Assembly (NCBI GenBank): GCA_034670405.1
Contig: JAXDDX010000144.1
Span: 577,501-641,500, forward strand
Source of the DNA: Hoplostethus atlanticus
Lineage: Eukaryota; Chordata; Actinopteri; Trachichthyiformes; Trachichthyidae
Reading direction: 5' to 3'
Length of the DNA stretch: 64,000 bases
Positions 26,596 through 38,027 of the stretch are shown here, in pieces (the stretch's first letter is position 1; the number at the start of each line of letters is the position of its first letter). A model generated the notes under the pieces. That model made no database searches, had not been told where the DNA came from, and worked only from the letters and a program-made list of their open reading frames with translations. Position numbers and translations under genes: made by a program.

Positions 26596-28129
26596 GTTTA
26601 CCAGTGTGTGTGGCAGGTTGAAACATGGCATAGTCTCTTGGGGTTTCACTGTGTGTCAGTTTGGCCATCGGGGGCCCCGAGGAAAACAACTGTACTCACC
26701 AACTAAATGATGACAAACACACTGTCTGGGACAGTGATTGCATATGTGTGTGCTAATACGTGATAAACAGATTTTCAAGCAGCTTGACTCCCGCTCATTA
26801 CCCTGACCCAGTGGTTATCACTGTTTCTCCTTGGGGAGCCAGTTTCAAAAAGATTTCGAAATTCAAAAACAGATTTTGGGAGCTAGACCAGTCTAACAAC
26901 TTATCTTAATTAACTGACAACTTCTCAGAAGGTTCCTGATATATGAACCTGCAGCAGGCATTCTTAAGCTTTCCCAGCCAGCGTGCCCAGGCTTATCATG
27001 ACACTCTAGCATCTTGGAACCTGGGTTCAGCGTTAAATCCACGGGGAACAGAAAGTTTGAATTTCTCCACAGTTGGGTTGCCTTGCTACCTTTTCTAATT
27101 TAATATAGATCAAATGAGGTGATGTCACTAAACGGAGGAAAGCCTCATTTTGAAATCAGTGTTCCTCCTTATCCCAGATTGTGTCATGTAATACTGTCCA
27201 AAATATAGTAGTAGTGAGTAGTAGCTCCCTCTTCATTTACTTTTTACATTAGTTACTCTTACTCATTCTTGAAAACATTGACCTAACATTACCAATTCAA
27301 GTTACTAACCATGACTTCATTGTGTGTTAGCTAGTTATATGCTAGCTAGTTTGCTGGTTCTATGCTAACTAGTTAGCAGATGACGTTAGCCTTAGAAACA
27401 AGACTGACAGGGTTAGCATTGTGAAACATCAGAGACATCCAAAGACAGGTCAGGTGGATCGGAGGCTCTACATTGCCCATAGTTTTGAATGGGAGTGTCT
27501 GTCTGTCTGTTTTAGCTCTGTGATGGACTTGTCCAGGGTGTTTCAATACCTTCCGACCAATGCATGCTGGGATAGGCTTCAGCCATGTGGGTATGGAAAA
27601 TGGATGAATGAATGAATGAATGAAATGTTTGGTTTCATTGGGTGGTTGAATATCCTCAGTTTCATCCCCTGGTTAATCAGTTGGTCCCATCATAGAAACC
27701 TGTATCTGTCCCATTCTTGTTCTGCTATTGGTTCAACAAGTAGGCAACACTTCCTGCAACACTAACCACCAACAGTCAATCTTTCACAGATATGTGAATA
27801 TTCACAAAGGAAAAGCCATCAGCCCTCTAGGGCTCCTCAGCTCCTCTCCAACAACATGTTTTTAAATTGATAAAATTATCTTTTTAACATATACACATAT
27901 ACAAATGACACTCAATGCATTTCTGTGGATATAAGGTACACTCAAAGTCTTATTATCAGCAATAATTTTAACTCAACTTTACTTTAACAAGTATGGAGTT
28001 TTGGTATTTCATAGCAGCTTCACAGCTTGATTTCACCCTCTGTTGTATTTTTAATACTGCCAAAAGAATAATTGGCAGCAAACCAAGATCATGCCAGTTA
28101 TAACGCCTTTTTGGCAACTTCTCTCCTCC

Positions 28130-28160
<31 letters not shown>

Positions 28161-28402
28161 AAAATATCAACAATGACTTCGTCAATATTTAGAATACAAA
28201 ACCTTACATCTGACATCTGCAAAGTTTTTGAAGAGTCATTGTGAGAAACTGGGATAGTTCAGTGTGTTCGTGTACCAACATTAGAGACACAACTAAACAT
28301 GGAATGTGTGCTTGTGTGTGTGTGTGGTAGGATGGTGAATAATACACAGCATTTGGTCAAATGACACAAAGTGAATTTTGGGGGGGAGGGGATAGACAAC
28401 TC

Positions 28403-28406
<4 letters not shown>

Positions 28407-28441
<35 letters not shown>
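28407..28441. repeat. (CA)n microsatellite
   Basis: A pure CA run of about 17 units. Similar tracts occur at 962-985 (GT), 6789-6826 (CA), 28131-28157 (GT), 37932-37951, 38000-38025, 38881-38909 and 39589-39622 (CA), plus (CT)n at 39139-39164 and (GAAT)n at 39314-39340. Confidence 0.95.
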
Positions 28442-28445
<4 letters not shown>

Positions 28446-28688
28446 CCCTCCCAGAGGAGCCCCTTATACCCTGATGTCTGCTCTGATTTAAGTCTTGTTG
28501 GCCTGTAGAAACAACATGCCTCACTGAACATACAAATACAGCGCCCTTTTTTTCTGACACGACAGTGAAAAGAAAAGCAGATAGAGAAGGAGGCAATGGA
28601 AGTAAAATCAAATCTGATCTTTAAAATATTTGATATATTTCAAACAGCCGCACATAACAGTTACCTTTCGCTTTAGTATCCCTGCATC

Positions 28689-28850
28689 ACCACAGTACTA
28701 GTATATTTTAAAGAGACATTTACTCAGTTTGGGTCCCACATGACCAGAGTACTAGTATATTTTAAAGAGACATTTACTCAGTTTGGGTCCCACATGACCA
28801 CAGTACTAGTATATTTTAATGAGACATCTACTAGATTTGGACCCTTAGGT
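28689..28850. repeat. 54-bp tandem repeat, three units
   Basis: AGTACTAGTATATTTTAAAG begins at 28694 and recurs at 28748 and 28802. The first two units are almost identical; the third is diverged (TTTTAATGAGACATCTACTA). A related unit in opposite orientation lies at 30985-31070. Confidence 0.9.
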
Positions 28851-31800
28851 GAAAAAGTTGCAGCCCTCCTTTAGCCTTTTATTTTGGTTGAGTCTTTTAA
28901 GTTGCCAGGGTGGGCTGAACATCTCTATAAGGTCTCTCTGTCTAGCTGTCTATTGTACTGGTGTCATGTATTTAGCGAAAGCCTCTTACTTGGACCTCCC
29001 TCTCTTACTTCAGCCCTTTAGGTTAGCCACAGTAAGCAGAACATCTCTATTGGATTGCTCCTTGCTCTGTGTAGTTCCCTATTGTTTTGGAGGCGCACAG
29101 CTAGCAAGGAGCAAAAGCCTCTTAGGCTAGCGGCACTCCCTGTGTACCACAATGAGGAGAAACATCTATCGGGACACTTTGCCCTCTCTTCACATAGCTC
29201 TTATATCACTAAAGCCTCTTATTAGTTCTCCTTCATATGCTTGCCTCCCATAGCAGGCTGTTATTGTTGGTTAGTCATTTAGCTTGGCCTTTAAGGTTAT
29301 CTTACAGTTTGGTTGTGGAGCTGTCTGTTGTGTTGTTGTCATTTAGGTAATGCTAATAGTTAAAGCCCTATGCTAGGTGTCCATCACTTGCTGGACCTTC
29401 TCTTCTTCGTCTGTCCTGTGTTAACCTTTCATTGTTGCTTAGTCTTTTAAATTGCAGAGTAGGTTGGTCTTTTTACAGCAAACCTTATGCTAGCTATCTT
29501 TTCACTAGGCTAGAAGAGAACTCAGACTAAAAATAATCCAAATCAATGCTTTTGAAAATAACTTTGCAGGGCAACAAAAATTAGCAAATGTCCAGTCCAC
29601 AGTGATTGTAATGTGTGTCCTGCATCGTCTGTGGTATTGGTGCCAATCAACCGTTATAAGACATAATTGTCTTGTAAACAAGGGGAAAAAAACATTGCAT
29701 TCCTTAATAAATCAATACGGATTTCTAGATTTTAGTGAAAAGCACGTTCATGAATCAGTTTAGCTGGTAAAACAGCAGAAACTACAGAGAAGAAAACAAT
29801 ATGTGTGTATGTGTGTGTGTGAGAGAGATGTTATTCAATAATATTTTTCGCTGCATTTAAAACAAGACAAAAATTGAGCGATCTGGCGACAAACTGCAGG
29901 GGAACAGGATACGAAATGTCTAGCATGTGAAGTTTAAGTTCACAAAAACTTGAATTTATGGACATACATGTTTCAAATTACAACTTATTTTTTTACCTTT
30001 CATTAAAAATATTTGCAGTGATTTTGACAGCTACATGTGTAAAAAAAGTATTTTGCACATTTGCAAATATAATTCAAACAACCACAAAATTCACCACAGG
30101 GTTACAGATGAGCCATCCACAGCTCACCTGTACCGGCCAGGTGTACTTAGACCTGCACAGCTTAATCTTTGAGCCAAATTGGAGTATTTGTGCATTTGTG
30201 TTACAATGCACTCCAAGTCATGTTCCAACCACCTCTTACAAGTACTTATTTTAACTTATTTTGGCAGTTTTTAACGCCCATCTTTCCCAATTCATTCTGT
30301 ATGAAGCACCTCCAGATCTTTGTGATAATACCAGGGGCAGGTATTTGTTCTGGCAGAGCACCCAGGGCTGGGTAATCTGGGGTTAAGGGGACATTTTCTG
30401 GTTCAGAACCGATCACACAATTGTAAAATAAATATCACTTGGGTATCAAAAGGTCAAACATTCTGCGAGTCTACAGAAATAATACCCGCTTCATAGTTCA
30501 TTGCCTGTGGAGCAGCTTCATATTTTACATGTTAATGACATCGAGAACCTTGTCTACGGGTTCTGACTGTCCTAATATGAATTCTTATCTATTTTAGTAC
30601 TCAGAGATAATTGAGCCAAGAAAGATGACACATGGGTACATTTTGAGGCAACATATTTTTGTTTCTTATGGTCCAGTATGTTAACCACATTGATTCTGTC
30701 TCCACGTGTCAGAAATGAAATGCGCTTCCTCTGCAGTTCCAAATTTTTCCCAGGATTTGATGTTGTTGCTTTTTTGGTTTAATCTTTATTGTCCCTACTC
30801 CCCTCTCGTATAAATCTGCCTCCATTATATTAATGGCGTTTCCATCACCGTGATGAAGGCTTTAGTGTAATTGCAGGAGGTGCGTGTGTGTTGTGTGTGT
30901 GTATTTAGGATATTCTTTTAAAAGTACTCTTCATCCAGGGATTCTTAAACCTTTCATATCCAGCACCTAAACCCAAATGTAGTCTCACTGTGGGACCTAG
31001 TCTCATTAAAACATACTAGTACTCTGGTCATGTGGGACCAAAGTGAGTAAATCTCTCATTAAAACAGGCTCTTGGCTCGTTTTGGGTCATAACCAGCATT
31101 AGGTGGCAACATGATATCCCCAATATCAAAATGTAAAATTGCCCCAAAATCTTCCATCTCTTTTTGTTTCCATTATATGCACCATTTATGATTACTGACA
31201 ATAAACTGGGCCATCTATCTGAACCATTTCCTGCTAGGTGGAGGGAGAAATTTACAGGTGCCTGGAGAGTCCTGCTTGAAGCTGATTGGCTTTCGCTTTA
31301 CTGTATCGGGCAAATTACATTATTATATTATTATTCATTAGCCTCCTTGCATGTTTTCACACAAACTCCACATTTTTTTTTGCATTCCATCTGAACATAG
31401 GATAAAAGCATTACAGTGTCGCAATCGCAACCCCACCACACACACACACTCTCACAAAGCTTTTCTAATTAAAAGGTTATCCCCTGCAGTCTGAATTAGT
31501 GGCAGATGACAAGGTGCTTTACTGTTAATGCCAAATAAATTATTTATGCTCATGCGATCACTTGCACATTTTCTTGAATACTTTAGATAGATTTAGAAAT
31601 ATAGAATAGAAGGATCTATCTTTCTCATTTTTCAGAAGAGACAGACAGACAAAACACTTAAGTTAACTATTCTATTTGCTTCGGCAACAGATGACAAGCT
31701 TAGCGAGAGTGTTTATTCTTGCATTCAGGCAACATACAAACAGAATCATTACCGGCACTCTGAACACAGAACCAGTACTTGTACCTAATGGTATTATTTA

Positions 31801-32139
31801 CCAGGGTAAATATTAGTGCTCTTTATTTGGGGTAAATGTTGATACTGGGCAGTGCTCAAGTCATTCTCGGGATGTATGAAGCACGCCGACATACTTCAAG
31901 CTAGTCAGTGGTGACAACTATTCAGTTTGTTAAGTCAGCGTTCGGCTCCCGTTGTTATGAGTCAAGCTGAACTCTTGACTGAGCATCATGACTGGAATTC
32001 GGTCCATTCTGTCATTCATTCATGCAATAGGCCACAACAGAAACAAATAAGACGCCACCATGCCGAAGGCTTCCAGGTAGCCGGTCATGGAGCTGAGTGT
32101 ATAATAGTAGAATCTGAGCCGTTGAATGGTCTTATAGAG
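28850..32139. other. intergenic with degenerate internal repeats
   Basis: 28850-29520 holds loosely repeated phrases (AAAGCCTCTTA at about 28977, 29113 and 29211; GAACATCTCTAT at 28917 and 29038; a TTGAGTCTTTTAA variant at 28887 and 29439), an old tandem array. 29520-32139 shows no recognisable gene. Confidence 0.5.
30985..31070. repeat. inverted dispersed copy of the 54-bp repeat
   Basis: Read on the minus strand it gives TTACTCACTTTGGTCCCACA then TGACCAGAGTACTAGTATGT and TTTTAATGAGACTAGGTCCC, matching the 28689-28850 units. About one and a half units are preserved. Confidence 0.75.
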
Positions 32140-32330
32140 CCGCGCTGAAGCTGTATTTAGATCTACTGAAGTTGTATTGAGATGTACTGAGCCGTATTAA
32201 GACGTGGGGACGGTGTATTGAAGCTGCTTCTGAGACGCATTGAAATGCATTGAAGGTGAATTGAGATGTTTTGAGCCATATTAAAATGTATTGAAAGCGT
32301 ATTGAAGCCGTATTGAGATGTATCAGAGCA
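32140..32330. repeat. degenerate short tandem array (about 20 bp unit)
   Basis: Repeated variants of GTATTGAGATGTATTGAGCC and GCATTGAAGCTGTATT. A second array of CATTGTGGCTAAAGG units (three copies, 32367-32460) follows. Both abut the 30-bp minisatellite. Confidence 0.6.
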
Positions 32331-32605
32331 CAGCTAATTGAAGCTGAGCAGCAGAGAATGAAGCGCATTGTGGCTGGAAGGGATTGTCCATGCTGCAGCA
32401 GCACAGCATTGTGGCTAAAAGGGGATCCTCCGTGGCATTGTGGCTAAAGGAGATTGTCCACGACCGGCAGCAAAAAAGGAGAGAAAAGCTGTGAAGAGCG
32501 GGAGCACTTGAGCTGCCAGAGGTGGTGTAAGTCTGTTCAGCTGTGTGTTGTCTGCCTGAGCTCTCAGTCCCAATAAAAGAACAGAGGTGAGATTAAATGT
32601 GTCCT

Positions 32606-33245
32606 AATGTGTGGCCCAGTCCAACCTCCCTATTTGATGTGTGGTCCAGTCCAACCTCCCTATTTGATGTGTGACCCAGTCCAACTTCACTATTTGATGT
32701 GTGGACCCTGTCAAACCTCCCTATTTGATGTGTGGCCCAGTACAACATGACTATTTGATGTGTGGCCCAGTACAACCTCATTATTTGGTGTGGCCCAGTC
32801 CAATCTCACTATTTGAGGTGTGGCCCAGTCCAACCTCCCTATATGATGTGTGGCCCAGTCCAACCTCCCTATATGATGTGTGGCCCAGTCCAACCTCACT
32901 AATTGATGTGTGGTCCAGTCCAACGTGACTATTTGATGTGTTGCCCAGTCCAAACCCCCTATTTGCTGTGTGGCCCAGTACAACCTCACTATTTACTTTG
33001 TGGCCCAGTCCAACCTGACTATTTGACGTCTGGCCCCATCCAACCTCACTATTTGACATCTGGCCCAGTCCAACCTTTCTATTTGATGTCTGGCCAAGTC
33101 CAACCTCACTATTTGAAGTCTGGCCCAGTCCAACCTCCCTATTTGATGTGTGGCCGAGTCCAACCTCACTATTTGATGTGTGGCCCAGTCCAACATCAGT
33201 ATTTGATGTGTGGCCTAGTCCAACCTCACTATTTGACGTCTGACC
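32606..33245. repeat. 30-bp minisatellite, about 21 units
   Basis: The consensus begins GTGTGGCCCAGTCCAACCTC and ends ACTATTTGAT, with point variants and small deletions. Because 30 is a multiple of three, several frames on both strands stay open (LMCGPVQPHY repeats), but nothing suggests translation. Confidence 0.95.
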
Positions 33246-34308
33246 AGGTACGGAGTGGCTAATCAGGAGAAACGGGAAGATTCCCGGTGGGCCGGGCTGG
33301 TTGTTGGGCCGCGAGGGCTGGTGACAGGGTCGGTAAACACAATAATTTTATAAATAGATCATGTAGGTCGCGTTATGTCCTTTAAAAACTCTGACGACTA
33401 CTGCGAGTACGTTTATGATTTTTATTCAACATCAACTTCACACGACAACATGACTAGCTCCGCTTGGACACACATGCCGTGTGACCCCTGAACTCTGAAG
33501 CGTGATGACGTAGGACGTCACGCATTAGATTACACTACAGGGCAGGCTACACTCGCAGAATCCCAGGAAGTAGATGATGTGAAGGAAAGAGAAATAAGTA
33601 GTAGTAGATTAAAAAGACAAGATGGAGAATCGAAAGAGAAAAGGGGGAGCTGAAAAGGCCATAATAAAAAAAAAAGCTTTACAAGCTGACCAAATGTGCC
33701 AAACTCAGCAGCTTGTTTATGTTTAAAACAAGCTTGCAGCTTGATAGTGAAGGTAATGTTACAGAAAAAGCGCCAGAAGTTGATGGTGATGATGAGAGAG
33801 GTATGCTAGCTTAGGCTACAGTGCCAATGGTGTCAGGCGTGCAAAATAAAATATAACGTATAACGTTGCCTACAAACCACAATTCAAGTTTAGTGTCAAG
33901 GAATTATGGCGTTATGCTTTGTTAAATGCAAAATGGTGTGTTGCGACGCCACCTAAGTGTGAGACACTTTGTTGTCTATTGTAGTCTCTAAGCAGCAGCA
34001 GCAGTCTGCTGGCAGTGAAGAAGAGGCAGTACCAAGCGCCAGCCATGATGAGCCCATAACTCCAGAGTGGGCAGGTAGGATTGCTCAATGGTAAAGACGA
34101 TCAGAACACTTTTGTTTTGTAGGGGGGCGGGGGACTTGTGCTGAAAATTATAACAATGTAATTTTTTAAAATTTGATTTAGTGTCAGAGGCAGTGCCAGG
34201 ACCCAGTAGGATCCCTGCTGTGGAAGGCACAGGTGAGCTGTTGTACCACAGTGTGCGAACAATCTAACGTGACCAGATATATTAGTTCCAATATCAGAGA
34301 GTAGAGAG

Positions 34309-34846
34309 CAGAGAGTAGTGCATTCGGCTGAACGTACTATTGGAACTACACTCCCCACCCTGCAGGACTTGTACACCAGGAGGTGCAGAACCAGAGCCTG
34401 TAGGATCATGAAGGATCCTCACCACCCCAACAACGGACTGTTTCAGCTGCTGCGGTCAGGCAAGCGCCTCCGCAGTCACGCTGCCAAAACAGAGAGACTG
34501 AGACGGAGTTTCTTTCCTCAGGCCATCAGGACTGTGAACTCCGACCTCACCAGGGCCCCCACCAAGACCCACACACTGCCCCTCTTATGCACACACACAC
34601 ACACACACACACACTTAGGTAACGACTACACATAATTTATATTATATTACATACATACAATTTCTCATATTACCATATTTCTATAGTGCTCTTACTGTAA
34701 ATATTGTGTTGGTTTTTTATTGTAAATACTGTGTACTGTTGCCCTTTGCACATTCCTGTTGAGCATTGCCACTTTTTCATTTCACTGCACACTCCGTGTG
34801 TGTATGTGACATATAAAGTTCTTGAATCTTGAATTGAATCTTGAAT
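34309..34846 (+). mobile_element. 5'-truncated copy of the 1713-5049 LINE
   Basis: Homology begins abruptly at CAGAGAGTAGTGCATTCGGC (equivalent to 4481) and runs through the C-terminus ([20 protein letters not shown]) and 3' UTR to the TTGAATC tail. Only about six differences occur over about 290 coding bases. It sits in the intron of the decayed hAT transposase gene. Confidence 0.92.
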
Positions 34847-35697
34847 CACCACTATTTATAACCCACATATTACTAGTGACCTATTATGCTTTTTATCATT
34901 AATAGTAGAATAGTAAACATACAAAGACCACAATTGAAAGGGAATAGGATGAAAAGAATATGAAATAAGACTGCATGTTTTGGCATGGAATAATGTACGT
35001 TGTTTCGGTCAAAACATGTTTCCATGTTAAATATTGCTAATATTGTGATTTAATGCAGAGAGAGAGCAGAGTCTACTAAGGGACTGATCACAGAGGCAAC
35101 AACAGCTCAGCAGCCGACCCCTGAACCACAAGCTAAGAAAAAGACAGATGAGGCTTTTGTTTTTTGATTGTTTTGATTACTTTGCTCGCCCTCAGTCACA
35201 GGATATAGATATGTTTTTTTTGTTATCATCCTCAACAAACACCAAAACTTCCCATATCAAAAGTTTTCAACAGAAAAGATGGAACCACTGTGACTTACTG
35301 TGAAAAAAAACAATCTCTGTACTGTACTGTCTGTTTGGCATTTGCACCTTTGGTTAGTGATAGCCCTTTCATAAAGGGAGGCATGATAGTAAGTAAGAAG
35401 TAAGATAGTAAGAAGCAGCATGAAACTGGCACAAAGGGCAGAGGATCTCTTGTTACCCTGCTGTCAAAAGACACAATCAACAAAGTTGTGGATGTCAGCA
35501 GCCAACTGATGAAGACCACTATTGCAGAGGAAGTTAGCTGGGCAGGCATGTTTTCAGTCCAAGTAGATACGACCCGAGATATCAGCTCAAAGGACTGGTG
35601 TTCTATCATACTAAGATATGTCACAGATGTCATTCATGAAAGATTGATTGCTATGGTAGACTCTACAGGGCAGTATTTTGCAGAGCTACTGAAACAA

Positions 35698-35975
35698 CCC
35701 TTACAAAAAAACCTGCACTTTCACATGTGTGCTTTACTTACATGTGAAATGAAATGTCCACATGTGAAAATATAATATGTGTGTCAAAGTCACATGTGAA
35801 TTCAACATTTCCACATAGGGACAATCACATGTGGAAATGTCGAATTCACATGAATTCACATAAATTTCACATGTTTACACATGTGAAAATTAAGTCTGTG
35901 TCCAAAAACCACATGTGGGAACACTCACATGTTGTTTTCCACATGTCATTTCCACATGTGACTTTTTTGTAAGGG
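35698..35975. mobile_element. MITE with CCCTTACAAAAAA termini
   Basis: Terminal inverted repeats CCCTTACAAAAAA and TTTTTTGTAAGGG bound a 278-bp element rich in the palindrome CACATGTG (seven exact copies). It interrupts the hAT transposase reading frame; removing it with one copy of a flanking AA restores continuity, so the target duplication may be just AA. No ORF of its own. Confidence 0.8.
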
Positions 35976-36195
35976 AAGTATTACTGAAGCTCAATATAAA
36001 CATTGGCATATGTGTGGGCAATTCAACGGATGGTGTAGCTAATATGCAGGGACAGTATCGGGGGTTCTCTACACTTCTCTCTGAGCCATCTCCTACTCAG
36101 ATTCATATATGGTGTTACGCGCATCTTCTGAATCTTGTACTGGCAGACACAACAGGCAGTGTTGTGGAAAGTGCATCACTGTTTTCACTGCTTAA

Positions 36196-36450
36196 AGGGG
36201 AATTCCGGTATTTTTAAAACCTGGGCTCTATTTGTACATATTAGTCATTTATACCCCAAAATAGGTACAAAAAGTTTTGGAATTGCTCCAGTAGATCGCC
36301 TCAGCTGGCAGTCGCGAAACGGGCTGCAATGGCTGCAACATAATCCGTAGGGGCAAGTGTGCCGATCAAAGTACGTCCACTAAAAGTGCTTGTTTTTCCC
36401 ACTGACAGGCTCAGATTGTTATTTGAAGTGTCTGACAACATTACAGAAAG
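36196..36450. mobile_element. non-autonomous teleost repeat inserted in the hAT pseudogene
   Basis: Begins AAAGGGGAATTCCGGTATTT and contains CCTGGGCTCTATTTGTACAT, GGTACAAAAAGTTTTGGAAT and AAAGTACGTCCACTAAAAGT, a sequence order I recognise from an abundant teleost repeat. It splits the transposase between SLFSLLKG and ISESYKHMQKW. The right edge is approximate. Confidence 0.65.
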
Positions 36451-36796
36451 CATAGCAGTGTTCATAAGCGAGTCATACAAGCATATGCAGAAGTGGGAAG
36501 AGATGAGTCAGGACAAGCATCACAGACGACTGTGCCCGATAGGGGAAACTAGGTGGTGGGCTAAAGATCAGGCTCTAAGGAAAGTGTTTAGGTGCTTCGG
36601 GAATCCTCAGGAAGCCTTGGTTTTTGATGTGCTTATGACTTTAGACACCATTGTAGAAGACGGTAGACAAAAGCCAACTGTGAGGGCCAAGGCAAAGGGA
36701 TTCATAGAAGGCCTTTTGAAGTATGATACAGTTTCTGTTGAAGGAGGCTTGAGACATATTTGGAAAAGCTTGTACTTACGGCATTTCGAAGTCTAA

Positions 36797-37210
36797 AATT
36801 TTGCCCTTTAATTATAGTGCCCGATCAGGCCAATTAGTGCAATGTTTTTAAATCCTACAACACAGTGGCCCTCCAAGTTTCATCAAGATTGGACCAGTGG
36901 CGTCTGATATATCACATTCGAGTTTAAAATGTTGACCTTTAATCACAGTGCCCTCATTCATCAGACCAAATCATGTATTTTTTACACCAGAACACAAGTG
37001 CCAAAATTCATCATCCCTCCCATGTTTCGTCCAAATCAGACCAGTGGTGCCTGAGATGTAACGTTAAAAAATGACCTTGAACTTTAGTTATAGCCCCCCC
37101 TTTAGGCCGGTGTATTGTTTTGGTATTTGCGTGCCAGAAGCTTTTTCAACGTTTACATTTGACGCAAAGCTATTCGCCGCAACTGAGCCAACGCACTTGT
37201 GGAGCAGTGA
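36797..37210. repeat. internally repetitive interspersed repeat
   Basis: Contains repeated phrases of the type CCAAGTTTCATCAAGATTGG / ACCAGTGGCGTCTGATATAT and CATGTTTCGTCCAAATCAGA / CCAGTGGTGCCTGAGATGTA, spaced about 140 bp apart. It directly follows the end of recognisable hAT sequence. Confidence 0.5.
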
Positions 37211-37994
37211 TTGAACATTCAGCCATGAATCCCATCACTTTTTAATGATTTTATTTGTTTCACCTCGGATGGCCAAAGCGACGGCCAGATTGAATATGTG
37301 AACAATTGCTCCGGTAGGAGTAGCCTACTGGCGATATGGTTCTCTAATGGCCATTGACATCTGTCATTGTAGCCGCGTCCCACGACGTCTTTCATTTTGT
37401 TGTTATCGGCCGCTGCAGGACAACAGCCCAGATGACAATAAGGGCTTATTTATTAATCATTCTGTGTACAGAGCTCTCTCTCTAAGAAAGGACTTCCCTC
37501 TGTTTAAATAAAGGTGTCAAATTGAATCAAATATTCCGCTGATTCCCATCTGGCCTCTGCGGTTTCATCCCTCTTTGGCTTTATCTGTCCCCTCTCTCTC
37601 TCTCTTTCTCTCTCTCTCTACCTCTTTATTTGTCTCCCTGGAAAGGCAGGAACGCACCCCTTGTCATAATACCATCTCGGCGCAAATTACCATGCAAATG
37701 CATTTCATTAGGATGTAAATGATCAACATTATGATGATTTTTAATTAGAATGTAAATGATGATTATTTGTATGAAGACGTCAACAGCTGTCAGAGGGACT
37801 GTGACAGCCAACTGTTGTTTCTCTGTCTGACAGAATGGATGGCTGGCTGCTCTTTCATTCATCTATTAACACTTTTCTTCTGTTATTCCCTCCTCTCTTT
37901 CCTTTCATCCCCCACCACCCCTCCACCCTCCACACACACACACACACACACGCGTTTCTCTTTCTGTCGTACTGCCTGGGGACTCTCGTGGGAG

Positions 37995-38027
<33 letters not shown>

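Larger units (their letters stand above)
17170..28688. other. gene-free AT-rich region with microsatellites
   Basis: No host exon recognised over 11.5 kb. Contents are the features listed separately plus AT-rich DNA (notably 25000-26200) and a GC-rich segment at 22720-22890 without recognised identity. The short frames present lack family motifs and splice-site support. Confidence 0.55.
33246..36796 (+). mobile_element. decayed hAT-superfamily transposon with nested insertions
   Basis: Starts at the end of the minisatellite with GTACGGAGTGGCTAATCAGG and contains the spliced, broken pieces of a transposase of the type often annotated zinc finger MYM-type 1-like (TTF-type zinc finger plus hAT catalytic domain). 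Exon-like blocks: MENRKRKGGAEKAI (33621), VSKQQQQSAGSEEEAV (33984), VSEAVPGPSRIPAVEGTG (34181), ERAESTKGLITEATTAQQP (35058). A LINE fragment (34309-34846) and two MITEs (35698-35975 and 36196-36450) have inserted into it. Confidence 0.7.
35058..36796 (+). pseudogene. hAT transposase pseudogene (TTF/ZMYM1-like)
   Basis: Pieces in order: FDCFDYFARPQSQDIDMFF (35170), GTTVTYCEKKQSLYCTVCLA (35282), with the Cys pairs of a TTF-type zinc finger. Next SQLMKTTIAEEVSWAGMFSV and QVDTTRDISSKDWC carry the first catalytic Asp (35500-35600), then a MITE. NSTDGVANMQGQYRGFSTLL and IHIWCYAHLLNLVL (35990-36150) carry the second Asp and the hAT CxxH motif; a second MITE follows. Finally ESYKHMQKWEEMSQ and GETRWWAKDQALRKVF (36470-36600). 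The dimerisation region is missing after 36796. Frameshifts also lie near 33665 (in an A run), 35160 and 35385. Confidence 0.75.

Noticed and set aside
26218..26710. Cys/Val-rich and Thr/His-rich frames on both strands
   Set aside because: Translation of GT/CA microsatellites.
32593..33262. Overlapping repetitive protein frames on both strands
   Set aside because: The 30-bp minisatellite unit is divisible by three, which keeps frames open; no start context or splice support.
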